Assembly: GCA_964439745.1 (NCBI GenBank)
Contig: CAYTQK010000062.1
Location: forward strand, 1 to 14,115
DNA: 14,115 nucleotides
Source: CAYTQK01 sp964439745
GTDB taxonomy: Bacteria > Desulfobacterota > Desulfobacteria > Desulfobacterales > Desulfosudaceae
Reading direction: 5' to 3'
The position numbers were made by a program, and so were the translations under genes. Positions within the stretch are counted from its first letter, which is position 1; the number at the start of each line of letters is the position of its first letter. Positions 7,397-14,115 of the stretch are shown here, one piece after another. Under the pieces are notes generated by a model. That model had not been told where the DNA came from, ran no database searches, and saw only the letters and a program-made list of their open reading frames with translations.

Positions 7397-7434
7397 AAAA
7401 GCCGGGAGTAAGTCACTTACTCCCGGCTTTTTTT
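7397..7434 (+). terminator. Intrinsic terminator of sat
   Basis: A perfect 12-bp stem (GCCGGGAGTAAG at 7401-7412 and CTTACTCCCGGC at 7416-7427) closes a TCA loop and is followed by seven T (7428-7434). Four A precede it, so it may also work weakly on the minus strand. It lies 47 bases after the sat stop. Confidence 0.93.
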
Positions 7435-7610
7435 CTGGTTCAGCCCCCGGCAAAAAACCGCTGCCGCAATTGCCCTCCGATAACGGCGGACGGGCTCGCT
7501 GCTTACCATTTTTTCACGCTGTGGGCCGCTGCAAAACCGCCGTCTGCAAGGCGCGCACACGGGCAGCCGCCGATTTCTTCGCGCCCCAACCCCCCGCCCC
7601 GGCAGCGCAC

Positions 7611-7646
7611 AAAAAAAAGGAAGGCCGCCAGGACCTCCCTTTTTTT
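7611..7646 (-). terminator. Intrinsic terminator of qmoABC
   Basis: A GGAAGG/CCTCCC stem with one mismatch and a nine-base loop is flanked by eight A (7611-7618) and seven T (7640-7646). Read on the minus strand it gives a hairpin plus U8 about 36 bases after the qmoC stop. It looks bidirectional and backs up the sat terminator. Confidence 0.75.
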
Positions 7647-7681
7647 GTACGTTATATGACAACGCTTACAGTGCTGCCGTG

Positions 7682-8890
7682 CTATTTCTCCCGGCCGGAA
7701 TATTCGGCATATCCCATGGCCACGGTCCGGTAAACCAAGTGGGCCAGCTTGGAAAAGGGGAGATAAGCAAAGGTACCGAAAATGAAAATCAGATGAATAT
7801 AATACATCAGGTAGGTCAGGGTCTCGGCACCGGCCAGCCGGGTCAGTTCGGTGAGCATACCGGAGAGTCCCACACCCAGCACCAGGCCCAGCAGAAACCA
7901 GTCTTTATAAGAAGAGACCTGGTCTTTCTTGCCCAGCCGGTTCTTGATCATCAGGATGCTGCCCAGAACCAGGGCGATGCCGGCGGCATTGGCCAGGATC
8001 TTGAAGGGGTTCAACTGGGAATAGGGACCCGGACTCTGCAGCAGATACAGGGCGATAAAACCATAGCTGGTCATGATAAACAGCCCGATAAAACCATACA
8101 GTACCATCATGTGAGCCGTGGACCGGTCCCTGTTTTCCGTACACTCGGTAAACTTGTCGTGCTTGAGAATGGTCGGCAGCATGGTGATGATGCCCTTGAG
8201 CGTACCCACGGCCAGGGTACCGATGTTCTGGCTGCCCAGCCTGGTTCTGCCGTCAGCCACGGCCTGCTCGTGCATATCCGTCAGGAACCGGCGCAGTCCC
8301 AGCAGAAAGACAATGATCACCAGGATGGCCAGGGGCACAAAGACAAGATCGACGAACCAGGTGGAGTAAAAGTCCGCGTGGGCAATGACGTCTTCGCCAT
8401 GATGGTGCGCCCATTCAAACCCCAGGGCTTCCAGCCCCAGGGCATGAAAGACTTTTTCCATGACACCGCCCATGGTAGTGGTCACGAACGCCAGGATGGC
8501 GATAATGATCGCCGGCACCGCGATCAGCAGCGGCAGTTTTTTGGGATCATTGACCGCCTTGGCCAGCCCCTTGGGGATGGCATAATCGTTAATGGCGTAC
8601 GACCGGATCGCCCCCAGCACATCGCCCGGCTTGGCACCGCGCGGGCAATAAGTGGAACAGTCCCCGCACTGGTGGCAGAGCCAGATGTCCACGTCACTGA
8701 CCAGCCGGTCCTTCAGCCCCCAGGATGCCGCGACCATCTCTTTGCGCGGAAACGGCTTGTTGTCAGGCGCAATCGGGCAGACCACCGAGCAGGTGGCGCA
8801 TTGAAAACATTTTTTCAGGGAATCCCCGCCAAGCCCCATCACCTCATGTATAAAATCCAGATCGGGCTCGGCCAGATATTTATCACTCAT
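7682..8890 (-). CDS. qmoC: QmoC, membrane subunit of the quinone-interacting oxidoreductase
   Basis: QmoC is the membrane anchor of the Qmo complex and the likely quinol-oxidising subunit, passing electrons towards QmoAB and APS reductase. It is a fusion of an HdrC-like iron-sulfur domain and an HdrE-like cytochrome b domain. The N-terminus has two [4Fe-4S] motifs, C28-x2-C31-x2-C34-x3-C38-P and C72-x2-C75-x2-C78-x3-C82-P. About six hydrophobic helices follow between residues 130 and 395, with histidines such as those in HHHGEDVIAHAD and YYIHLIF available for heme. The length (402 residues) is about normal for the family. The start has CGGAGG six bases before the ATG. It is the last gene of qmoABC, 50 bases after the qmoB stop, and ends before a convergent terminator. 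The call is firm. Confidence 0.97.
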   Translation of the reverse strand: MSDKYLAEPDLDFIHEVMGLGGDSLKKCFQCATCSVVCPIAPDNKPFPRKEMVAASWGLKDRLVSDVDIWLCHQCGDCSTYCPRGAKPGDVLGAIRSYAINDYAIPKGLAKAVNDPKKLPLLIAVPAIIIAILAFVTTTMGGVMEKVFHALGLEALGFEWAHHHGEDVIAHADFYSTWFVDLVFVPLAILVIIVFLLGLRRFLTDMHEQAVADGRTRLGSQNIGTLAVGTLKGIITMLPTILKHDKFTECTENRDRSTAHMMVLYGFIGLFIMTSYGFIALYLLQSPGPYSQLNPFKILANAAGIALVLGSILMIKNRLGKKDQVSSYKDWFLLGLVLGVGLSGMLTELTRLAGAETLTYLMYYIHLIFIFGTFAYLPFSKLAHLVYRTVAMGYAEYSGREK

Positions 8891-8940
8891 GTTAGCCTCC
8901 GTATTATTCTGACGATGTTTGTATTATCTGTCCCAGGATA

Positions 8941-11280
8941 CTAGAAGCCCTTGAACGGATTGGGGCCCAGCGCTTCGATCTCTTCCACGAAGGAATTGAT
9001 GATTTCCGGAATCCGGTGGTAATCGTCAATGGCGACCTCTTTCTGGGTCACGCGCTCTTCTTCCAGCGCCAGGCTGGACAGGGCGTCGCCGATTTTCTGC
9101 ATCCGGATGCTGGCCAGCTCACTGCCCTTGACAAAATGGCACTGGTAATCATCGCCATGCTTGCAGCCCAGCAGGATGGCGCCGTCCATGCCCTGTGACA
9201 TGGCGTCTTTTATCCAGATAACATTGACCGATCCCAGGCACCGGACGGGAATGATCCGCACATCCGCCGAAAAGGAGAGCCGGTTCATACCGGCCATGTC
9301 AATGGCGGGATAGGCGTCGTTCTCACAGACCAGGGCCAGAATCCGCAGCGGCGGTTCATCATAATCGTCCTCGGAGGGGACTTGAATGGCCTTGACCATG
9401 TTGCCGATGCTGTTGATATTGTAATCGGCAAAACCGATGATACGCTCGGGGCAGGCCCCCATGCAGGTACCGCAGCGGCGGCAGCGGGTGGGATTCGGCT
9501 TGGGAACCCCCTTGGCATCGTCGTCCAGGGCGCCGAAGGGGCACTCTTCCGTGCACCGCTTGCAGCTGGTGCAGCGCTGGAAGAAAAAGTCCGGGTAGGT
9601 CATGTCCCCGGAACGGGGATGCACGGACACGCCCCGGTTGGACGATTCGATGCACTGAATCGCCTTCAAGGCGGCGCCGGCGGCGTCTTCCACGGACTCT
9701 TCAATGGTCATGCTCCGCCGAATGGTGCCGGCCGCGTAAACGCCGGTCCGCTGGGTCTCGTAGGGGAAACAGATAAAATTGGAATCCGCGTACTGGTCAA
9801 AAATATCGTTATCCCGGAAGCCCGGTCCCTGGCGATAGGCCAGGTTGACCACCGGGTCGTCGTAGGTGGCCGGAACCATGCCGGCGGACAAGACCACCAG
9901 GTCCGCCTTGACCTTCAATTTCTCGCCCAGCAGGGTGTGGTCCGCCTCCACGGCCAGCTGGCTGCCGGTCTTGGAAACCGCGGTGACCTCGCCCTTGCTC
10001 ATGAACACACCCGGATCCTGCTGCAGGGCCTTGTAAAAATATTCGGACAGCCCGGGGGTCCGCATGTGCTGATAAATAATATAGGCCTTGCCGTCGGGAT
10101 AGTCATCCCGGACATACTTGGCCTGTTTCAGGGCCGCCATGCTGGTGACCGAGGCGCAGTAGTCAAAGTCACTGTCATCCTCGCTGCGGCCGGGGCTCTG
10201 TATAAAGACAACGTTTTTGGCTTCCTTGCCGTCCGATGGCCGGGTGATTTTTCCCTGGCCGGCCATTTCCTCGAACTGGGTGTTGGTAATCACGTCCGGG
10301 ATATCGCCGATGCCCAGGTGGGCGTACTGCTCGCCTTCCAGCTGCGCCGGGCGCCAGCCCGCGGCCAGCACCACCGCGCCGAATTTTTCCCCGTCCGGGT
10401 CAAAGGTCAGAATATCCTGGCGCCCTTCGTTATACTGCTGAAGCGCCTCGAACTGCTGTTCGGCATTCAGTTCATTGCCGTTTTCGTCATACTTCATCTC
10501 TTCGGGCAGGGGATAGGGAACATCAAAGGGGTGCTTTTCCCCGGGATTTTTCAGGGTCACCGTGAAATCACCGGGCTGACCGGCGATCCGGGCCACGATT
10601 GTTTCGGTCTTGACGGTGATCCTGTCCTCGGCCTCGACCGCCTTGAGCATATCCGCCACCACCGGCGGGACCAGGCTGTCGTAAGGATCGGAAACGGGCA
10701 TCTGCTGACGCATCCTGGCCGCGAATCCGCCCAGGTTTTTTTCTTTTTCCACGAGGGTGACTTCATAGCCGGCCCGGGCGGCATCCAGGGCCGCCGACAT
10801 GCCGGTGACGCCGCCGCCGATGACCAGGATCCTGCGGGACAACGTTTCCAGCTCATAGGGTTCCGGCAGGTCCACGCTCTCCAGCCGGGCCATGCCCATG
10901 CGGATGTTATCCTCGGCCATCATCTGGACCCGGTCGAAATTTTCCTCGTCCTCTTTTTCCTCTTCGGTCAGGGCCGGGAATTCCGAACGGGGATGGGACC
11001 AGACCACCTGCTCCCGGAGATTGGCCCGTTCGACAATACAATTATCAAAGGCAAAGGTATCAAAGTTCACCCGGCGCGAACAGGCGCCGATGACCATGGT
11101 ATTGATGCCTTCATTTTCAATATCCTGCCTGATCAGGTCTACACCTTCCTGGCTGCACAAAAACGGATGGGTTTTGACAGGAAGCCCTTCTTCCTTGGGG
11201 ACTTCGCACAACTGCTCGATATCGAGCGCATCCCCTATCCCGCAGCCCGTGCAGATATAAACACCGTATTTCTTATCCAT
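8941..11280 (-). CDS. qmoB: QmoB, HdrA/MvhD-like flavin and iron-sulfur subunit
   Basis: A cytoplasm-facing subunit of the Qmo complex, related to heterodisulfide reductase HdrA with a C-terminal MvhD-like domain. The 779 residues run as follows: an N-terminal HdrA-like part with YICTGCGIGD (C10, C13) and GACSRR (C67); an FAD-binding Rossmann motif ILVIGGGVTGMSAALDAARA (151-170); two [4Fe-4S] clusters (C570/C573/C576/C580 and C600/C603/C606/C610, both of CxxCxxCxxxCP form); and an MvhD-like region with C652, C681, C706 and C714 that may bind a [2Fe-2S] cluster. It probably carries electrons between QmoC/QmoA and AprBA; electron confurcation has been proposed for the family. The ribosome binding site AGGAGG lies five bases before the ATG and overlaps the qmoA stop, which suggests tight coupling. 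The length is normal and there are no frameshifts. Confidence 0.97.
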   Translation of the reverse strand: MDKKYGVYICTGCGIGDALDIEQLCEVPKEEGLPVKTHPFLCSQEGVDLIRQDIENEGINTMVIGACSRRVNFDTFAFDNCIVERANLREQVVWSHPRSEFPALTEEEKEDEENFDRVQMMAEDNIRMGMARLESVDLPEPYELETLSRRILVIGGGVTGMSAALDAARAGYEVTLVEKEKNLGGFAARMRQQMPVSDPYDSLVPPVVADMLKAVEAEDRITVKTETIVARIAGQPGDFTVTLKNPGEKHPFDVPYPLPEEMKYDENGNELNAEQQFEALQQYNEGRQDILTFDPDGEKFGAVVLAAGWRPAQLEGEQYAHLGIGDIPDVITNTQFEEMAGQGKITRPSDGKEAKNVVFIQSPGRSEDDSDFDYCASVTSMAALKQAKYVRDDYPDGKAYIIYQHMRTPGLSEYFYKALQQDPGVFMSKGEVTAVSKTGSQLAVEADHTLLGEKLKVKADLVVLSAGMVPATYDDPVVNLAYRQGPGFRDNDIFDQYADSNFICFPYETQRTGVYAAGTIRRSMTIEESVEDAAGAALKAIQCIESSNRGVSVHPRSGDMTYPDFFFQRCTSCKRCTEECPFGALDDDAKGVPKPNPTRCRRCGTCMGACPERIIGFADYNINSIGNMVKAIQVPSEDDYDEPPLRILALVCENDAYPAIDMAGMNRLSFSADVRIIPVRCLGSVNVIWIKDAMSQGMDGAILLGCKHGDDYQCHFVKGSELASIRMQKIGDALSSLALEEERVTQKEVAIDDYHRIPEIINSFVEEIEALGPNPFKGF

Positions 11281-11284
11281 GGGG

Positions 11285-11292
11285 ACCTCCTA
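11285..11292 (-). promoter_or_regulatory. qmoB ribosome binding site overlapping the qmoA stop
   Basis: On the minus strand TAGGAGGT contains both the qmoA stop codon (TAG, 11292-11290) and a near-perfect Shine-Dalgarno sequence for the qmoB ATG at 11280. Ribosomes finishing qmoA would stop on the qmoB initiation site, which would favour matched amounts of the two subunits. Confidence 0.8.
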
Positions 11293-12564
11293 TCTTTTCA
11301 GTGTTTGAATGGCCTTTAAGGCCATACCGGTCGCGTTCTGATTGGATGTAACCACGTCAGCCGGTTTGCTGGCGCAGCCAGCCGCGAACATGCCGCCTTT
11401 CTCGTAGTCGTTCACGATGAACCCGTCCGCGGTCATTTTCAGGTCCGCGGGCAGTTTGACGTTGGCTGCCGTGGGCTGCATACCGGTGGCCAGCACCGCC
11501 ATATCAACCGTCTGCTGGATTTTATCTCCGGAAACCGCGTCTTCGGCCACCAGGGTCACCTTGCCGTCCGGCCCCTCGTTGACCTCGGCCACCTTGCCCT
11601 TGATAAAGAAGACATTCTCATCTTCCTTGATGTTGGCGTAGAATTTTTCGTACTTGTATCCCGGCGCCCGCAGGTCAATATAGAAAATGTAGATCTTGGC
11701 GTCCGGATACCGTTCCCGGATATAGGTGGCATGCTTCAGGGAAGCCATGCAGCAGATATAGGAACAATAGGGCAGGTGATTTTCGTCCCGGGAGCCGGCG
11801 CACTGCACAAAGCCGATACTCTCGGGCGCCTTGTTGTCCGACGGCCGGAGGATTTGCCCCTGGGTGGGGCCGTTGGGCGCGGCCAGGCGCTCCAGCATCA
11901 TGTTGGTGATGACGTTCGGGCAGGTGCCGTAGCCCAGCTTGTCGATCTTGGAGGCGTCATAGGGTTCCCAGCCGGTGGCCCAGACAATGGAACCGACGGC
12001 GAGATCAATGGTCTTAGGCTTCATGTCCAGCTCAATGGCCTGATACTGGCAGGCCTCGACGCACTTACCGCATTCCGTGCCCTTGCAGACAGACGCATCA
12101 ATGGCATACCGCATGGGGAACGCCATCTCGTACGGCTTATAGATAGCCTTGGTCTTGTCCATATCAAAATTAAAGCTGTTGCTGCGCTCTACCGGGCAGG
12201 CCGCCACGCAGTCCCCGCAGGCGGTACAGTTTTCATTCACGAACCGCGGGTTCAACTGCACCGTGACCGTGTAATCCCCGGGGCCGCCCGCCACCTTGGT
12301 GACCTCGGCCATGGTATAGGTCCGGATTTTCCGGTTCTCTTTTATGCGCCTGAAATTGATCTCAAGACCGCAGGTAGGGGGACACAGCTTGGGAAAATAC
12401 TGGTTTAACTGCGCCACGCGTCCGCCCAGGTACGGATTCTTTTCCACCAGGAAAACCTCGTACCCGACTTCTGCTGCCTCAAGGGCGGTAGTCAAACCGC
12501 TGATACCCCCTCCGACCACCAGGATGCTGCTGTTGCTGGCAGGGGTTGAATTGTCTGTCGTCAT
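11290..12564 (-). CDS. qmoA: QmoA, HdrA-like FAD subunit
   Basis: The first subunit of the quinone-interacting membrane-bound oxidoreductase that supplies electrons to APS reductase. The 424-residue protein is HdrA-like. It has an N-terminal FAD dinucleotide-binding motif ILVVGGGISGLTTALEAAEV (14-33), then LGGRVAQL and a CPPTC pair (C61, C65). Two iron-sulfur-type motifs follow: C113-x2-C116-x2-C119-x3-C123-P and C160-x4-C165-x2-C168-x3-C172. Further FAD-domain segments (IVWATGWEPYD, VLATGMQPT, GMFAAGCAS) complete it. The second cluster has an extra spacer of two residues and no proline after the last cysteine. Soluble by sequence, it should sit on the cytoplasmic side of QmoC. CGGAGGGA lies a few bases before the ATG. 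It follows aprA across a 394-base spacer containing a terminator, so qmoABC probably has its own promoter, which I could not pinpoint. Confidence 0.97.
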   Translation of the reverse strand: MTTDNSTPASNSSILVVGGGISGLTTALEAAEVGYEVFLVEKNPYLGGRVAQLNQYFPKLCPPTCGLEINFRRIKENRKIRTYTMAEVTKVAGGPGDYTVTVQLNPRFVNENCTACGDCVAACPVERSNSFNFDMDKTKAIYKPYEMAFPMRYAIDASVCKGTECGKCVEACQYQAIELDMKPKTIDLAVGSIVWATGWEPYDASKIDKLGYGTCPNVITNMMLERLAAPNGPTQGQILRPSDNKAPESIGFVQCAGSRDENHLPYCSYICCMASLKHATYIRERYPDAKIYIFYIDLRAPGYKYEKFYANIKEDENVFFIKGKVAEVNEGPDGKVTLVAEDAVSGDKIQQTVDMAVLATGMQPTAANVKLPADLKMTADGFIVNDYEKGGMFAAGCASKPADVVTSNQNATGMALKAIQTLKR

Positions 12565-12958
12565 ACCATCCCTCCGTGCATAATGTTAACGTTTGTGTTT
12601 CCTTGTTCTTTTTGCCTGATATTCAGAGACAGAAAACCTGTCCGTCCGTCATTCAGCGGCTATCCCTAATCCGGATGCCCGGTCCGGGCCCGCCCCTCCG
12701 GACTTGACGAATCCAGTGGACCTGTTCACAGCGCAACAGCCCCACTGCATGCTTCAACTCCGGCGGCCGATCCATCCGCAATTTCTTCTTCCATATACCA
12801 AAGCGGCTGGCTGTGCAAGAGATTCGTCCGGAAAAATCTTTTGCCCTGGCAAACCGGCTGACAAACCGGGATGAGAACGGATTGACCGGGTGGGTAATAA
12901 AAACCTCCAGACGCCGGAGCGCCTGGAGGTTTTTTGTCCATCAATCAAACCCGATCCA
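12565..12958. other. aprA-qmoA intergenic region
   Basis: A 394-base spacer with a bidirectional terminator next to aprA (12899-12935) and no supported gene. Other structure seen: TTTGCC-CT-GGCAAA at 12840-12853, a CCGGCTGACAAA motif at 12854-12865 shared with the RHH leader, and a GC-rich symmetrical block with GCCCGG-T-CCGGGC (12677-12689) flanked by TCCGGA on both sides (12670-12675, 12697-12702). The qmoABC promoter must lie here if the terminator works, but no strong -35/-10 pair stands out. Confidence 0.55.
12899..12935 (-). terminator. Intrinsic terminator after aprA (bidirectional)
   Basis: An 11-bp stem with one mismatch (12904-12914 with 12919-12929) closes a CGGA loop. It is flanked by five A (12899-12903) and six T (12930-12935), so it reads as a terminator on both strands. 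On the minus strand it begins 24 bases after the aprA stop codon and should end or attenuate apr transcripts before qmoA. Confidence 0.85.
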
Positions 12959-14115
12959 TTAGGCGTCGGGAATGATTTTTACGTAATCAACCTTCTTCAG
13001 ATTCCACTGGTTGCTGGCTTTATCATAAGAAGAGTTGGTAAAGCAGAACCAGTTGGCATCATCCTGTCCGGGATAGTCCGCGTTGTAGTAGAAGCCCGGG
13101 TAACGGGTCTCTTTGCGGAACTGGATGTGACGGCAGTGGGCTTCCACGGTGTAGATCCGGTGGTAGATTTCCCAGGCCCGCATCAGTTCATGCAGGTCGC
13201 CGGCAGCCAGTTTTTCGCAATCTTCGCGCATAACCTCGAACATGTCCATGAGGATTTCCAGGTTTTTCTCGGTGGTCTGGTAGTAGGTAGCCGTGCCGGC
13301 ACCGTACTCATGGGTCGCCTTCATCAGCCGGTACATCATCCCTTCCGGTTTGAGATAGTTGGGGTTGATGTCTTCAGCGGTGGTGTACTGGGAATTGTCC
13401 AGGTACACCCGGACCGGTTTGTAAACCATGTCCACCAGTTCGTCCTTGGACTCCTTGATGGTCGGGGTGAAGTCGGCATTGTCCCGCACGTAACGGGCCA
13501 TTTCCTTGGCCGCGATCCGGCCTTCGGCATGGGAGCCGGAGGAGAACTTGTGACCGGAACAGGCCACGCCGTCGCCGGCGGTGAAAAGACCGTCCACGGT
13601 GGTCATGCGGTTGTAGACCTTGCCGTTCTTGGCCTTGATCTTGTAGGAGTCCGGCACCCAGTCAAAATCCGGGCCGGAAGTCCAGATGCCGCAGCAGCCG
13701 GAATGGGATCCCAGCAGATACGGTTCGGTCGGCATGATCTCGGAGTTCTTCTTTTCCGGTTCGGTGTTGGTGGCACACCACAGGTTGGCCTGGCCGCAGG
13801 TCATGTCGAGGAAGTCTTCCCAGGCTTCGGACTCGAGATGCTTGAGCTCTTTCTTGTCCATGGTTTCGCCCAGCTTGGCCAGGGCGGTGACCGTATCCAT
13901 GATGACCGGGCCGCGGCCTTCCTTCATCTCGAACAGCATGAGATGGTTCCGCAGGCAGGTCGGGGTAATGGCGGCGGTGCCATAAGGCGCATAGTTTTCC
14001 AGTTCGGCCTTGGCGGCGTCGCTGGCCACGTAGGCTTCGCCCAGACCGTTCAGGGCCTGTGCCTTGAACAGCAGGAACCAGGCGCCGACCGGGCCGTAAC
14101 CGTCTTTGAAACGAG
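12959..14115 (-). CDS. aprA: Adenylylsulfate (APS) reductase alpha subunit, C-terminal part
   Basis: AprA is the FAD-containing catalytic subunit of dissimilatory APS reductase, which reduces APS to sulfite and AMP in the cytoplasm with AprB. The window holds its last 384 residues; full-length AprA has about 650. The frame runs open through the right edge, and the sequence there (RFKDGYGPVGAWFLLFKA) is strongly conserved in AprA, so the GTG at 14029 is internal and not a start. Other recognisable blocks are LLGSHSGCCGIWTSGPDFDW, LFTAGDGVACSGHKFSSGS (FAD and active-site region, with a histidine likely matching the catalytic one described in Archaeoglobus AprA), TYYQTTEKNLEILMDMFEV and the aromatic C-terminal region ending near KIIPDA. 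aprB is expected immediately upstream, outside the window. A terminator follows before qmoA. Identification is firm. Confidence 0.97.
   Translation of the reverse strand, partial: RFKDGYGPVGAWFLLFKAQALNGLGEAYVASDAAKAELENYAPYGTAAITPTCLRNHLMLFEMKEGRGPVIMDTVTALAKLGETMDKKELKHLESEAWEDFLDMTCGQANLWCATNTEPEKKNSEIMPTEPYLLGSHSGCCGIWTSGPDFDWVPDSYKIKAKNGKVYNRMTTVDGLFTAGDGVACSGHKFSSGSHAEGRIAAKEMARYVRDNADFTPTIKESKDELVDMVYKPVRVYLDNSQYTTAEDINPNYLKPEGMMYRLMKATHEYGAGTATYYQTTEKNLEILMDMFEVMREDCEKLAAGDLHELMRAWEIYHRIYTVEAHCRHIQFRKETRYPGFYYNADYPGQDDANWFCFTNSSYDKASNQWNLKKVDYVKIIPDA

Larger units (their letters stand above)
7350..7681. other. Convergent sat/qmoC spacer
   Basis: A 332-base non-coding stretch between the sat and qmoC stop codons. 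It contains one strong intrinsic terminator for each direction (7397-7434 and 7611-7646). The middle part (about 7440-7600) is GC-rich with poly-C tracts, and I find no supported gene or repeat in it. Confidence 0.6.

Noticed and set aside
7417..7662. 81- to 89-residue frames in the sat-qmoC spacer
   Set aside because: They run through the terminators, lack ribosome binding sites and have low-complexity Pro/Arg-rich products.
7679..8944. 421-residue plus-strand frame
   Set aside because: Antisense to qmoC; Q/G/H-rich shadow.
9382..11319. 645-residue plus-strand frame
   Set aside because: Antisense to qmoB. Long only because of GC-rich codon bias; no domain seen.
12788..12813. Possible qmoA promoter TTGCAC...TATATG on the minus strand
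   Set aside because: Spacing is only 15 bases and the -35 matches 3 of 6, which is too weak to list.
12726..12948. 64- and 72-residue minus-strand frames between aprA and qmoA
   Set aside because: They begin inside or beside the aprA terminator stem, overlap each other in different frames and show no conserved features.
1..14115. Search for CRISPR arrays, transposons, phage genes, toxin-antitoxin pairs, defence systems, tRNA and rRNA
   Set aside because: No repeat-spacer pattern, transposase or integrase motifs, terminal inverted repeats or RNA gene signatures were seen. The locus reads as core respiratory chromosome.

Overview
The window carries the core dissimilatory sulfate-reduction genes (aprA, qmoABC, sat), so it most likely comes from a Gram-negative sulfate reducer or close relative of the Desulfobacterota (Deltaproteobacteria). 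The coding regions are visibly GC-rich. A MlaE/MlaD-type lipid transport operon fits a diderm cell. The sequence cannot fix the genus. It also cannot show whether the pathway runs forward (sulfate reduction) or in reverse (as in some sulfide-oxidising or disproportionating relatives).

Layout from left to right. (1) About 92-2503, plus strand: a compact MCE (mammalian cell entry) lipid-transport operon with a MlaE-type permease, an ABC-ATPase-like protein that has lost almost every nucleotide-binding motif, and a single-MCE-domain membrane-anchored protein. (2) 2579-3064, minus strand: an orphan ribbon-helix-helix protein with its own consensus-like promoter and a perfect 16-bp palindrome in its leader. 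(3) 3292-5751, minus strand: aconitase B, whose start is best placed at 5751. (4) 5752-6074: a divergent regulatory region with a good sigma-70-like promoter for sat. (5) 6075-7349, plus strand: sat, ending in a textbook terminator. (6) 7350-7681: a convergent spacer with two terminators. (7) 7682-12564, minus strand: qmoA-qmoB-qmoC in transcription order. (8) 12565-12958: a spacer holding a bidirectional terminator. (9) 12959 to the right edge, minus strand: the C-terminal 384 residues of aprA. aprB would be expected just beyond the window.

How the genes work together. Sat activates sulfate with ATP to adenosine 5'-phosphosulfate (APS). AprBA reduces APS to sulfite and AMP. The membrane complex QmoABC passes electrons from the quinone pool to AprBA. 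AcnB serves the tricarboxylic acid or methylcitrate cycle and may feed reducing equivalents into respiration. The MCE operon is functionally separate and probably moves lipids across the envelope.

No CRISPR array, transposase, integrase, tRNA or rRNA was found. The most unusual item is the motif-less ABC-type protein at 903-1574. It is intact and sits where MlaF should be, but appears unable to hydrolyse ATP. The orphan RHH gene with its putative operator comes second. Everything else is a well-known respiratory locus.
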